DNA of 35,023 bases. Source: DATKDU01 sp035512595. GTDB lineage: Bacteria; Planctomycetota; Planctomycetia; Pirellulales; Pirellulaceae. The notes beneath the pieces are model-generated. The model worked only from the letters and a program-made list of their open reading frames with translations, had not been told where the DNA came from and made no database searches. The position numbers were made by a program, and so were the translations under genes. Shown in pieces: positions 1 to 8,857 of this stretch (positions are counted from its first letter, which is position 1; every line of letters starts with the position of its first letter). Location of the stretch: assembly GCA_035512595.1 (NCBI GenBank), contig DATKDU010000385.1:1-35023 (forward strand), in the 5' to 3' direction.

Positions 1-96
1 ATCTGGGATACGTCCGCATTCAATCTGGGCAGCAGCCAACCGCGGCCCCGGACAACGGGCAGGCCCCCTTTCCGGCGGCAGAAGCCGCCCTGTCGT

Positions 97-190
97 AGGG
101 TTCAGGGTTCAGGGTTCAGGGTTCAGGGTTCAGGGTTCAGGGTTCAGGGTTCAGGGTTCAGGGTTCAGGGTTCAGGGTTCAGGGTTCAGG
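97..190. repeat. Heptamer tandem repeat (TTCAGGG)n
   Basis: Twelve perfect head-to-tail copies of TTCAGGG run from 101 to 184, with partial units on both sides, and then decay into 'cgtcaggg'. The unit resembles a telomere-type heptamer but is simple slippage-prone DNA. It lies about 215 bp upstream of the C25 peptidase start, outside any credible ORF, so copy-number change could only act through regulation. Confidence 0.95.
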
Positions 191-264
191 CGTCAGGGAT
201 GATGGGACCGGACGCAGTTCACCAACCTACTCACCACTCCACCACTCACCAAATCTCGACCCAC

Positions 265-283
265 GCCCCGCCAGCGGCGGGGC
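265..283. other. Short perfect hairpin upstream of the peptidase gene
   Basis: GCCCCGCC and GGCGGGGC pair over 8 bp around a 3-nt loop. No T-run follows on the plus strand, so this is not a canonical terminator. It may be one of the dispersed palindromes common in this window. The rest of 191-404 shows no gene. Confidence 0.5.
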
Positions 284-373
284 AAACGGCCTCAAAACGC
301 TGTTTGCCCCGCTTCCTGGCCGGCGAATCTGCGTTGCGGGAAGCTTCGTTTCCCCGCTAAACTCCCGCCGGCC

Positions 374-379
374 TATAAT
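374..379 (+). promoter_or_regulatory. Possible -10 box (TATAAT) for the peptidase gene
   Basis: A perfect TATAAT lies 25 bp before the ATG at 405. No convincing -35 box is visible at 16-18 bp spacing, so this is a weak prediction from one element only. Confidence 0.3.
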
Positions 380-404
380 CCACAGGGCTGGATGGGAGTC
401 TGTC

Positions 405-2036
405 ATGTTGGCCGCAGTTCTGTCACTTGCACTACTCGCCGCGGAACCGCAGGCGGCCAATGCGGTCGTTGTCTGCCCCCAGGACTTCCTGCCGGCCCTC
501 AACCCGTGGCTGGCTCATCGCCAACTGCAAGGGCACCGCTTCCGTTACATATCCAACACCGGCTCCCCTGAGCAGATTCGGTCGGCAATCCGCCAGGTCG
601 CGCATGGCGGAAAGCTGCAGGCGGTCCTGCTGGTCGGGGATGCCGAACCCTCGGCAGCCAGCGACCCCCAAGTCCGCGCGCGCTGTGTTCCCGCTCATCG
701 GACGGCCGCTCTGGTCAACGTCAAGTTCGGGTCCGAACCGGAAATCGGCACCGACAACTGGTATGCCGACCTGGACGACGACGACCTTCCCGACTTAGCC
801 ATCGGTCGGATCCCGGCCGACACGCCGCAGGAACTCTCCCGCATCGTCCGCAAGATACTCAACTATGAGACGGGGCTCGATTACGGACCCTGGCGGCAGC
901 GGATCAGCTTTGTCGCCGGCGTGGGGGGCTTCGGGGCACTCACCGATTCCGTCATCGAGACCGCGACGAAGAAGCTGCTGACCGACGGCATTCCCGCGAC
1001 TTATCAGACCACCATGACTTTCGGCAGTTGGCGCAGCCCCTTCTGCCCGGACCCGCGGCAATTTCATAACACGACCATCGCCCGGCATAACGAAGGCTGT
1101 TTGTTCTGGGTTTATCTCGGACATGGACATTCGACCGCGCTCGACCGCGTGGCGGTTCCCGGCGGCCGGTTTCATATTCTGGACTGCGACGACTGCGGCA
1201 AGCTCCAGGCAGAGAAGTCTCCCCCTGTGGCGATCATGCTGGCTTGCTATACGGCCGCTTACGACCTCGAGCAAGATTGTCTGGCCGAGGAGATGCTGCG
1301 GTCGCCCGGCGGCCCGGTCGCTGTTTTCGGCGGTTCGCGGGTCACCATGCCCTACGCCATGGCCGTCATGGGGAGCGAAATGCTGAGCGAGTATTTTCGC
1401 AGCCGCCCAAAGACGCTCGGCGAGGTGATCAAGAACGCCAAGCGGCGGATGGCGCTGCCGCCGGACGAGAAGGAAGGACTGGCAAATGCCAATCGCGTGC
1501 TGCTCGACGGCCTGGCCTCGGTGATCAGCCCCACCCGGAACATGCTCGATCAGGAGCGGCGCGAGCATTTGCACCTGTTCAATCTCATCGGCGATCCGCT
1601 GCTGACCCTCACTTATCCGCGCGAGATGTCGATCGAAACGGCAGCGGATGCCATCGCCGGCCAGGAGCTGCGGGCCGCGATTGCCCCGCCGTTCGGCGGG
1701 CGGCTGGTCTGCGAGCTCGTTTGCCGGCGGGATGTTTTCAAGACCAACCTGCCGGTCCGCGACCGGTTCGATGCGTCGAATGCCGGTCTGGCCCGATTGC
1801 AGGAGGATTATCTGCTGGCCAACGATCCGGTCTGGTGCCGGCAGGTGATCGACGTGCCAACACCGCACGAGATGGACAAGCCGCTGGAAGTATTGCTTCA
1901 AATCCCTGCCGACGCCCGCGGCGCGGCGCACGTCCGCGTCCTTGTCCAAGGGGCGAACGAACATGCCGCGGGATCGGCAAATCTGTTCATTCGGCCCGCC
2001 GTCGAACAACGGGCCGCTGAGTCATCGGCACGCTAG
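405..2036 (+). CDS. Secreted peptidase of family C25 (gingipain-like)
   Basis: A 543-aa protein with an N-terminal signal peptide (about residues 1-20, hydrophobic, ending A-N-A). The LLVGD segment and the DLPDLAIGR-type strand are characteristic of peptidase family C25 in clan CD. The candidate catalytic pair is visible: His240 in YLGHGH and Cys281 in MLACYTA, each after a hydrophobic strand as in caspase-fold enzymes. The C-terminal 130 residues look like a beta-rich tail. There is no obvious prodomain and no Por-type sorting domain of the kind seen on Bacteroidetes gingipains. It appears monocistronic. The ATG at 405 is chosen because it directly precedes the signal peptide. Substrate is unknown. 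The family call rests on the motifs and is fairly secure. Confidence 0.8.
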   Translation: MLAAVLSLALLAAEPQAANAVVVCPQDFLPALNPWLAHRQLQGHRFRYISNTGSPEQIRSAIRQVAHGGKLQAVLLVGDAEPSAASDPQVRARCVPAHRTAALVNVKFGSEPEIGTDNWYADLDDDDLPDLAIGRIPADTPQELSRIVRKILNYETGLDYGPWRQRISFVAGVGGFGALTDSVIETATKKLLTDGIPATYQTTMTFGSWRSPFCPDPRQFHNTTIARHNEGCLFWVYLGHGHSTALDRVAVPGGRFHILDCDDCGKLQAEKSPPVAIMLACYTAAYDLEQDCLAEEMLRSPGGPVAVFGGSRVTMPYAMAVMGSEMLSEYFRSRPKTLGEVIKNAKRRMALPPDEKEGLANANRVLLDGLASVISPTRNMLDQERREHLHLFNLIGDPLLTLTYPREMSIETAADAIAGQELRAAIAPPFGGRLVCELVCRRDVFKTNLPVRDRFDASNAGLARLQEDYLLANDPVWCRQVIDVPTPHEMDKPLEVLLQIPADARGAAHVRVLVQGANEHAAGSANLFIRPAVEQRAAESSAR

Positions 2037-2212
2037 CGTCTGTCGTCGCTGGTCGGCATTTTGGGAAGCGAATGCCGCCACTGGAGCGCCAGCTTACTAA
2101 GCCGAGCGACTTCCTCTGGTTTCTTCGTCGGCAAGCATGGCTGGCGGGGGTGATCGGCCTTCCGAGGATCCAGTGTAATTCAGTACCAAGCGCGTCATCG
2201 GGCCGATTTGGA

Positions 2213-2229
2213 CACTCGCGGAGCGAGTG
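2213..2229. repeat. Dispersed palindrome CACTCGC-GGA-GCGAGTG, copy 1
   Basis: A 7-bp perfect stem with a 3-nt loop in the gap between the peptidase and methyltransferase genes (2037-2398). The same 17 bases recur at 7202-7218. The rest of this gap shows no credible gene: its ORFs have no ribosome-binding site or family resemblance. Confidence 0.8.
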
Positions 2230-2398
2230 CCCTACCATTAGGCGCTCGGGCAGTGACACCATTGGTCACTGTGGCCAAAAAAAAGCAGCCCAATAGCGGC
2301 GGGACCAATCCCGTCTGACGCGTCAGGAGGGCCGTTTGTCCTGGGGACCTGTCAGAATACACTGGAGTCGCTTCAGACCTCGCAACCAGGACCTAGCG

Positions 2399-3001
2399 AT
2401 GCGCGATATCGACTGGGATTCGCATTACCAGAGCGGCGAGCCTCCGTGGGAGACCGGGCAACCCTCGGCCGAACTGGCGCGGGTCATTGCCGAGCAGCAG
2501 ATTCAGCCCTGCCGCGTCATCGAGCTGGGCTGCGGCACTGGCATTAGCGCCCTCTGGCTGGCCCAGCAAGGCTTCGACGTGACGGGAGTCGATTCCAGCC
2601 GCCTGGCCATCGACAAGGCCCGGCAGCGGGCCGCCGAGGCGCAGGAGCACGTGCGGTTTGTCGTGGACGACGTGCTCAAGCTCGCGGGAGAATACCAGCC
2701 ATTCCCGTTCTTTTTCGACCGGGGCTGTTATCACGCGGTGCGCCAGATCGATGTGCAGGCGTACGTGCGGACTTTGAAGCGAGTCACGACGCCGGGAGCG
2801 GTCGGGCTGATACTAACCGGCAACGCGCGGTGCCCGCCGCCGGAGGGACAGGGACCGCCCGTCGTCTCCGCCGAGGAATTGCACGCGGAGCTTCAGCCGG
2901 CCTTTGAAATCGTCCGCCTGCGCGAGTTTTACTTCGATACGGTGGAGAAGATTGGCACGGCCCACCTGGCCTGGTCGTGCCTGGTGCGACGTGCTGCGTG
3001 A
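2399..3001 (+). CDS. Class I SAM-dependent methyltransferase
   Basis: About 200 aa with a Rossmann-type SAM-binding core. Motif I is VIELGCGTG near residues 37-45, followed by an acidic end of strand 2 (VTGVDSS) and a motif-II-like VDDVL region. The small size and the W-E-x-G-Q-P N-terminal segment recall the thiopurine methyltransferase/Methyltransf_25 type, but the substrate cannot be read from the sequence. An upstream in-frame TTG at 2336 would add 21 residues; ATG 2399 is preferred because AGGA precedes it and the family pattern begins there. It stands alone, and its 3' end is followed by 200 bp before a strong terminator. Confidence 0.85.
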   Translation: MRDIDWDSHYQSGEPPWETGQPSAELARVIAEQQIQPCRVIELGCGTGISALWLAQQGFDVTGVDSSRLAIDKARQRAAEAQEHVRFVVDDVLKLAGEYQPFPFFFDRGCYHAVRQIDVQAYVRTLKRVTTPGAVGLILTGNARCPPPEGQGPPVVSAEELHAELQPAFEIVRLREFYFDTVEKIGTAHLAWSCLVRRAA

Positions 3002-3144
3002 TGGGGGGTAAGTGGAACGTCTTCCAAGGAGCATCGCGTCGAGGCGCGGTGCCCGCAGAGTCCAGACAATGCATTCCACCCACCGTCACACCCGCTCGCT
3101 CGGAGCGACTGCCGAGCTTTCGGCCGGAGGATAAAATAAGTCTG

Positions 3145-3165
3145 TTTATCGGATGAGTCGATAAA
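3145..3165. other. Small hairpin in the gap before the beta-helix gene
   Basis: TTTATCG and CGATAAA form a 7-bp stem with a 7-nt loop. It sits 140 bp after the methyltransferase stop and 40 bp before the strong terminator. No ORF in 3002-3466 looks real. Confidence 0.4.
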
Positions 3166-3205
3166 GAGCACTTAGCACCGCCAGGGGGGCTCATAAAAAA
3201 GAAAC

Positions 3206-3252
3206 GATGTGGGGGAATGCCAACGGGTGTTTCCCCACATCGGTTTTTTTTT
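3206..3252 (+). terminator. Rho-independent terminator
   Basis: GATGTGGGG at 3206-3214 pairs perfectly with CCCCACATC at 3233-3241 and is followed, after GG, by a run of nine Ts at 3244-3252. It is 205 bp after the methyltransferase stop, farther than usual, so it may end a long 3' UTR or a small untranslated RNA. Confidence 0.85.
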
Positions 3253-3374
3253 GCGCGCTGCGGTCCGGCACGGCGGCGCGTTTAGGGGGGCCGAGCAAAT
3301 GACGAGTGTTCCCGACGATGGCGCCGCGACAGGCCGAATTGGCTCGCAATTTGCTATAGCGACGGAGTCCAATT

Positions 3375-3428
3375 GCCGGTGACGGCCAGGAGTTCACCTC
3401 TGCCAGTGACGGCCAGGAATTCACCTCG
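3375..3428. repeat. 27-bp direct tandem duplication upstream of the beta-helix gene
   Basis: Two adjacent 27-bp units (3375-3401 and 3402-3428) differ at three positions. Each contains GTGACGGCCAGGA. They end 39 bp before the ATG at 3467, a place where regulator sites or leader elements could lie. Confidence 0.85.
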
Positions 3429-3466
3429 GTTCCGCTCTTTCCCCCATGCTTCTAGTGAGGATCGCC

Positions 3467-6400
3467 ATGAGTACTTCTTTCAGCGACGCGTTGATCCATG
3501 TCAGACGGGTTTTCTCCCCTCAGAAGCTGCGCCGCGCAGCGCGACGCCGCGTCTGGCAAGTGTCCGCGCGGCGTGCTTTCCTGGAGACGTTGGAAAGTCG
3601 CTGCCTGTTGGCGACGTTCTACGCGGGCAACGAAGACGATTACATCATTACGAACGACCAGGGCGCTGCTGGTCTCGATAACGGCGACACGGTGACATTT
3701 AGTCCGAACCCTAGCGCCGGAAGCGGGCATTCTGTCGTACCCGACCTGACATTTGGCACGGAAGCCTTCACGACCATTCAAGGCGCTGTTGACGCAGCCG
3801 CTGCAGGGGACACAGTGCGCGTGGCTCCCGGCACGTACGCCGAGTCGGTGAACATCAACAAGCAGCTCTTTGTGCTCGGCAATCAAAACGGCATCGACGC
3901 CCAGGATGGGCGAGTCGGTGCAGCGGAATCGATCGTTAGTAACGGGTCGACGTCGTTCCAGCTTAGTGTGGACGACATCGTGCTCGACGGCTTCACGATC
4001 CAGGGTGCAATTAACCCAAATCTGGGCTTCGGCGTCACACTCTTGGCCGGGACGGCAGGGTCCGAGGTCCGCAACAACATCATTCAGGATAACATCGCGG
4101 GCATTTCGCTGGCCAACGATAGCGCGACCAACCAAACGATCATTTCGGGAAACTTGATCCGCAATAATAACCAGGCCGGACCGGCTAGCGGAACCGGAAT
4201 CTATACCGATCAGTTCAGTGCTGGGGGAGCGCTCACGAACGTCCTCATCGACGACAACACCTTCTCAGGGAACACCGGCCCCGCGGTGAATCTGGCTTCG
4301 AGTCTTGCGGCTTCGCAATCGAACATCACCATCTCCTGCAATACCATGACTGCCAATGGGAATGGAGTGGTACTGTTCAACACGGTCGCTTCCACCATCA
4401 GCGAAAACGAGATTACCGGATCGACCGGCTCGCAAATCTTCATTGGCGGCGGCGTTGACGGACTGGCAATCAGCGAGAACTTTATCGAAAACGGTACCGC
4501 TCGCGGCATTAGCATCAACAACATTGGCTTCACTGCCAATCAAAACATCACGATCAATCGCAACAGCATCGAGAACAACGGCACCGCCGGATTGGGAATA
4601 GCAACCGCCACGTACGTTGGCACGCTGAACGCGGAGTTCAACTGGTGGGGTTCCGCGACTGGCCCCCTCCACCCCAGGAATCCCGGCGGAACTGGCGATG
4701 AGATCGTCGATCCGGACGATCAGGTGGACTTTGAACCCTGGCTTCCCAATGGCGTCGATACGCAGCCCGAGCTCTGCGGCTTTCAGGCCAGCATTGCCGA
4801 CTTGTCGATTACCAAATCGGACGCTCCGGACCCCGTCGTGGCCGGGACGACTCTCACCTACACGATCGTGGTGACGAACAACGGTCCCGACACGCAGACC
4901 AATGCCGTCGTCACCGACACCTTCCCTGCGCAGCTCACGAACGTCACCTTCACGTCGGTGGCCGCCGGCGGCGCAACGGACAACGATGCGACGGGCACGG
5001 GGAACATCAACGACACCGTCACCTTGCCGGCGGGCAGCACGATCACCTATACGGTGACAGGCACCGTCGCCTCGTCGGCGACGGGGACCATTAGCAATAC
5101 CGCCACGATCACGGCTCCGCCGAATACGTTCGAAACAGACCTGACGAACAATAGCGCCACCGAAACCACCACCTTGTTGGTTTCGGCCGATCTCTCGGTC
5201 ACCAAATCCGACAGTCCGGACCCGGTCGTTGCCGGGGAGAATCTGACCTACACCATCGTGGTCACCAACAACGGCCCCAGCGACGCACAAAGCGTCACGC
5301 TGACCGATCTGATTCCGGCCGGGACGACGTTCGTGTCGTTCACCGAGCCCAGTGGATTCACTTCGACGGAACCGGCGGTGGGCGGGACCGGCACGGTGAC
5401 CAGCACGACGCCCACACTTGCGGCCGGCGCAGTCGCCACATTCACGCTTGTCGTGCAAGCAAACGCCTCGCTTCTCGACGGATCGACGATCAGCAACACG
5501 GCCACTGTGAGCACCGCGACGGCTGACCCAACTCCAGGCAACAACAGCGTCACGGCGACAACCACCGTCAGTAGTTCGGCCGACCTCTCGGTCACTAAAT
5601 CCGATAGCCCGGACACCGTCGTTGCCGGGGAGAATCTGACCTACACCATCGTGGTCACGAACAATGGCCCGAGCGATGCGCAAAACGTCGTGTTGACGGA
5701 CGCGATTCCCGCCAATACGACATTCGTCTCGTTCACGAGCCCCAGCGGCTGGTCGAACACGACGCCGCCGCCCGGCGGGACCGGCACGGTGACGAGCACC
5801 ACTCCCACACTCGCGGCCGGCGCAGTCGCCACATTCACGCTCGTGGTGCAGGCCAATAGCGATCTCTTGGAAGGCGACGTGATTTCCAACACCGTCACCG
5901 TTACCTCCACGACTTCCGACCCGAACGCGGCGAATAATACCCACACCGAGGACACCAATGTCGTGCGTCCTGGGCTTCCCGTGTGCGATGTCTCGACCTT
6001 GAACTCACCCGGCAATGAGAATTCCGCGACGCTCGAAGACGACGCAGACTTCCCTGGCCAAGGCGTGCTGATCGTCACGGGCACCTCGGGTAAAGACGTC
6101 ATTATCGTGGAGCCGAACCACCACAACCACTCCGAAGTTCGCGTCCGGCGCAACGGCCGCATCATCGGCACATTCGACTCGGACGATTTTGAGCGGATCG
6201 TCGTCTTTGGCCTGGAGGGGAACGACAAGATCATCATCAACGCCAAGCTTTCGCAGGATGCGGTGCTCGTCGGCAACGAAGGAAACGACATGCTCTTCGG
6301 CGCCCGCGGCAATGACAGCCTCGATGGCGGGGAGGGCAACGACAAACTCTTCGGCGGAGCGGGCAACGACGTCCTCTGCGGAGGCGATGGAAACGACTTC

Positions 6401-6970
6401 CTGTACGGTCAAGCCGGCGACGACGTTTTGGACGGGGGTGACGGAAAGGATAAGCTCTTCGGCGAGGCGGGCAACGACCTGCTCATTGGCGGCACCGGCA
6501 ACGATTTTCTGTACGGGGGCACCGGCGACGATCGGCTGTTTGGCCTGGAAGGCAACGATTTACTCTTTGGTGAATCGGGCAACGACATCCTGGTGGGGGG
6601 CGATGGCAACGACAAGCTCTTCGGCGGAACGGGCCGCGATCTGATGATTGGCGGCGATGGGGCCGACAAAATGTTCGGTCAAGGCGACGACGACATCCTC
6701 GTCGCCGGGTTCACGAGCCACGACAACGATGAAGCGGCCTTGATGGCCATCCTCGCCGAATGGACCTCCTCCAGGAGTTACTCCACTCGGGTCGCCAACC
6801 TATCAGGCGAAGAACTGGGCGGGGACAACGATCCATTCTTCCTGAACGATGCGTCCGTCTTCGACGACGGCGCAAACGATCTCCTCTGGGGACAGGGAGG
6901 CGTGGATTGGTTCCTCATCGGTTCGGGCGATCGAATTAAAGACCGCACGTCGAACGAACGCGTGAACTAG
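3467..6970 (+). CDS. Large secreted protein: beta-helix, three DUF11 domains, RTX-type repeats
   Basis: About 1167 aa. Residues about 35-50 carry a planctomycete LE-x-R-x-LL-type motif (LETLESRCLLA) after a basic stretch, typical of very large exported planctomycete proteins. Residues about 92-418 form a right-handed beta-helix region (DUF1565/NosD-like, repeated N-x-I-x-x-N). Three DUF11 modules follow (about 445-568, 569-704, 705-832), each starting with a SITKSD/SVTKSD strand and the LTYTIVVTNNGP signature; modules 2 and 3 are nearly identical even at base level. Residues about 938-1083 are glycine-aspartate nonapeptides (GGxGNDxLxG) that bind calcium in RTX proteins. ATG 3467 is preferred to ATG 3446 because GAGG lies at suitable spacing. 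Likely cell-surface or extracellular; no secretion gene is adjacent. Confidence 0.9.
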   Translation: MSTSFSDALIHVRRVFSPQKLRRAARRRVWQVSARRAFLETLESRCLLATFYAGNEDDYIITNDQGAAGLDNGDTVTFSPNPSAGSGHSVVPDLTFGTEAFTTIQGAVDAAAAGDTVRVAPGTYAESVNINKQLFVLGNQNGIDAQDGRVGAAESIVSNGSTSFQLSVDDIVLDGFTIQGAINPNLGFGVTLLAGTAGSEVRNNIIQDNIAGISLANDSATNQTIISGNLIRNNNQAGPASGTGIYTDQFSAGGALTNVLIDDNTFSGNTGPAVNLASSLAASQSNITISCNTMTANGNGVVLFNTVASTISENEITGSTGSQIFIGGGVDGLAISENFIENGTARGISINNIGFTANQNITINRNSIENNGTAGLGIATATYVGTLNAEFNWWGSATGPLHPRNPGGTGDEIVDPDDQVDFEPWLPNGVDTQPELCGFQASIADLSITKSDAPDPVVAGTTLTYTIVVTNNGPDTQTNAVVTDTFPAQLTNVTFTSVAAGGATDNDATGTGNINDTVTLPAGSTITYTVTGTVASSATGTISNTATITAPPNTFETDLTNNSATETTTLLVSADLSVTKSDSPDPVVAGENLTYTIVVTNNGPSDAQSVTLTDLIPAGTTFVSFTEPSGFTSTEPAVGGTGTVTSTTPTLAAGAVATFTLVVQANASLLDGSTISNTATVSTATADPTPGNNSVTATTTVSSSADLSVTKSDSPDTVVAGENLTYTIVVTNNGPSDAQNVVLTDAIPANTTFVSFTSPSGWSNTTPPPGGTGTVTSTTPTLAAGAVATFTLVVQANSDLLEGDVISNTVTVTSTTSDPNAANNTHTEDTNVVRPGLPVCDVSTLNSPGNENSATLEDDADFPGQGVLIVTGTSGKDVIIVEPNHHNHSEVRVRRNGRIIGTFDSDDFERIVVFGLEGNDKIIINAKLSQDAVLVGNEGNDMLFGARGNDSLDGGEGNDKLFGGAGNDVLCGGDGNDFLYGQAGDDVLDGGDGKDKLFGEAGNDLLIGGTGNDFLYGGTGDDRLFGLEGNDLLFGESGNDILVGGDGNDKLFGGTGRDLMIGGDGADKMFGQGDDDILVAGFTSHDNDEAALMAILAEWTSSRSYSTRVANLSGEELGGDNDPFFLNDASVFDDGANDLLWGQGGVDWFLIGSGDRIKDRTSNERVN

Positions 6971-7225
6971 GACCGACCCGGAGACAACCCCCTGCCGTGA
7001 AAACTTCGAGGAAGTAGCCGCAGGGGAAGCCTGCGAACCTGTGCCCTCGTTCCCAGGCTCCAGCCGGCGGAGCCTCGGGTCAATGCGTTCCCACGAGTTG
7101 ATAAGTCCGACTCGCCAGCGAGGGAAACGGCCGTTTGCCAGTGGATGCGTGTCCCTCGCTGGCGCGTCGGGCTTGTGGGCGAATGCGGAGCAGAACCTGT
7201 CCACTCGCGGAGCGAGTGGACCACA
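6971..7225. repeat. Repeat-rich intergenic segment, includes palindrome copy 2 at 7202-7218
   Basis: This 255-bp gap between converging genes is a mosaic of inverted repeats: GACTCGCCAGCGAGGG against CCCTCGCTGGCGCGTC around 7108-7170, and CACTCGC-GGA-GCGAGTG at 7202-7218, identical to 2213-2229. No coding sequence is supported. It probably consists of dispersed repetitive elements and may also end transcription from both sides. Confidence 0.7.
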
Positions 7226-8539
7226 TTAAACCCCCTTCGGCACCGCCCAGTGCCCTTCGCGATACTGCCGGCGGACGAGCTGGTTGGCTTCTTCGTCGCC
7301 GAGGATTTGTTCCTTCTGCGGGTCGAAGCGGAGCGTGCGGCTGTGGCGGCAGGCGATGTTCGCCAGGTGGCAGAGGGAGGCGGACAGGTGTCCTTCCTCG
7401 ATGTCGGCACTGGGCCGGCCGCCGCTCTTGATGCAGTCGATGAAATCCTGGTGATGGGCCGGCAGGTTGACCGAGCCGCTCCCTTTTTCCCCCGGCTGGT
7501 TTCGCGGGCCGAAGACTTGAAAGCCGCTGGTGTGGCCGAGCAGGAGCATCCCCTTGGTGCCGTAAAAGGCGGCCCCGTTTTCATACCCTTCCTGCCGATA
7601 CGGCGACCAGATTCGCTGCTCGAAGATCAATTGCCGCTTGCTGCCGACCTGGCCGTCGCCGGGCCACTCGAAGACGCAGTACTGCGTGTCGGGGAACTGC
7701 TGATCGTCGTCGAAGACGAATTTGCTCCCCAGAGCGGCAATCGTGGAGGGCTGCGTGGTGACGCCGAGCCCCCAGCGGGCCAGGTCGATGTCGTGAACGC
7801 CGTCGTTGCCGATATCGCCGACGCCGAAGTCGTACCACCAGCGCCAGCGGCCGGGGAGCATGTTCGCCCGGTACGGCCGCTGCGGCGCGGGACCGAGCCA
7901 CAGGTCGTAGTCGAGGTTGTCGGGGGGCGTTGTCGGCTGCGAATGGCCGATGTTGCCGCGCTGCTGGCTGTTCCAGGCTTTGGAGACCAGCACGTCGCCG
8001 ATCTGGCCGCTCTGGATGATCTCCATCGCCCGGATGACGTAGTCGGTGCTGCGGCTCTGGGTGCCGACCTGCACGACCTTTTTGTGCTTGCGGGCCGCGT
8101 CGAGGAGGAGCCGCCCCTCGCGGATGTTGTGCGACACCGGCTTTTCCACGTAGACGTGCTTGCCCGCCTCGACCGCCAGGATCGACGCCGGGCAGTGCCA
8201 GTGGTCGGGGGTGGCGATCCAGACGGCATCGACGCTCTTGTCGTCGAAGATCGTCCGCATGTCCTTGACCGCTTTGACCGGGCCGTGGCCGGACGTATCG
8301 ACCCGCTTGGCCGCGGCCGCCAGCCGGCTGGCGTCCACGTCGCACACGTAGGCGAAGCGAATGTCTTTGCGAGGGAGAAGGGTCTCCAGGTGGCTCGATC
8401 CCATGCCGCCGGGGCCGATCAGGGCGACGGTGAGGGTGTCGTTGGCGGCCGCTTTGGCGGTCGCAGCGGTGGCTAGCGTGGCGGCGGCAGTCGCGGCGGC
8501 AGTCTGGGCGAGAAACGTGCGGCGGTTGGGGGTGAGCAT
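7226..8539 (-). CDS. Gfo/Idh/MocA-family oxidoreductase, Tat-exported
   Basis: About 437 aa from ATG 8539. The N-terminus reads NRRTFLAQ followed by an Ala-rich hydrophobic stretch, a twin-arginine signal peptide. Directly after it comes the NAD(P)-binding Rossmann motif VALIGPGGMGSSH. The EKPVSHN segment supplies the family's conserved lysine. The C-terminal half fits the Gfo/Idh/MocA alpha/beta domain. Planctomycetes encode many such exported dehydrogenases, thought to act on sugars or sugar derivatives; the substrate here is unknown. An in-frame TTG at 8608 would add 23 residues but would put the Tat motif too far from the N-terminus. It converges with the beta-helix gene and lies downstream of glnD on the same strand, across a 318-bp gap. 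Confidence 0.9.
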   Translation of the reverse strand: MLTPNRRTFLAQTAAATAAATLATAATAKAAANDTLTVALIGPGGMGSSHLETLLPRKDIRFAYVCDVDASRLAAAAKRVDTSGHGPVKAVKDMRTIFDDKSVDAVWIATPDHWHCPASILAVEAGKHVYVEKPVSHNIREGRLLLDAARKHKKVVQVGTQSRSTDYVIRAMEIIQSGQIGDVLVSKAWNSQQRGNIGHSQPTTPPDNLDYDLWLGPAPQRPYRANMLPGRWRWWYDFGVGDIGNDGVHDIDLARWGLGVTTQPSTIAALGSKFVFDDDQQFPDTQYCVFEWPGDGQVGSKRQLIFEQRIWSPYRQEGYENGAAFYGTKGMLLLGHTSGFQVFGPRNQPGEKGSGSVNLPAHHQDFIDCIKSGGRPSADIEEGHLSASLCHLANIACRHSRTLRFDPQKEQILGDEEANQLVRRQYREGHWAVPKGV

Positions 8540-8857
8540 TGAAAATTCTCCGCGGGTGGGCGTGGGACAAGCGTCAAGCGCCATCAGCGTCGCCGATTGG
8601 GGAGTCAATTACAAGTCATCCATACCCGGGCAAATCTGTTCGGATGAGAGGACACAAAGTCGTGGATCGTGTGGCGGGTCTGCGGACGCAGATGCGACGA
8701 ATCGCCGCCGGCGACGCCCGCCAGAAAAGCCCCGAAGATGTGGGGCGGAGACGTCCGCGTCGAATGGGGCGGACCGAACGGATCGCCGTCGGCATTTCCG
8801 ATTCAGGGATCGATTTCGGCCCGCTGGCGGAAACGAAGCCGAAATGGTGCTGAGTCT
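8540..8857. other. Intergenic region between glnD and the oxidoreductase
   Basis: 318 bp without a supported gene. Short ORFs occur on both strands but have arginine-rich translations typical of non-coding GC-rich DNA. ATTTCGGC at 8813-8820 pairs with GCCGAAAT at 8838-8845, an 8-bp stem just downstream of the glnD stop on the minus strand, without a T-run. The oxidoreductase promoter should be here, but no clear box is seen. Confidence 0.5.

Noticed and set aside
97..190. CRISPR-like array
   Set aside because: The units are 7 bp and contiguous, with no spacers. No cas gene is present in the window.
2072..2296. 74-codon plus-strand ORF between the peptidase and methyltransferase genes
   Set aside because: It runs through the dispersed palindrome at 2213-2229 and has no upstream Shine-Dalgarno sequence.
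4265..5944. 559-codon minus-strand open frame inside the beta-helix/DUF11 gene
   Set aside because: It is the antisense of repeated coding sequence; its Arg/Gly/Asp-rich translation repeats only because the plus-strand DUF11 modules repeat.
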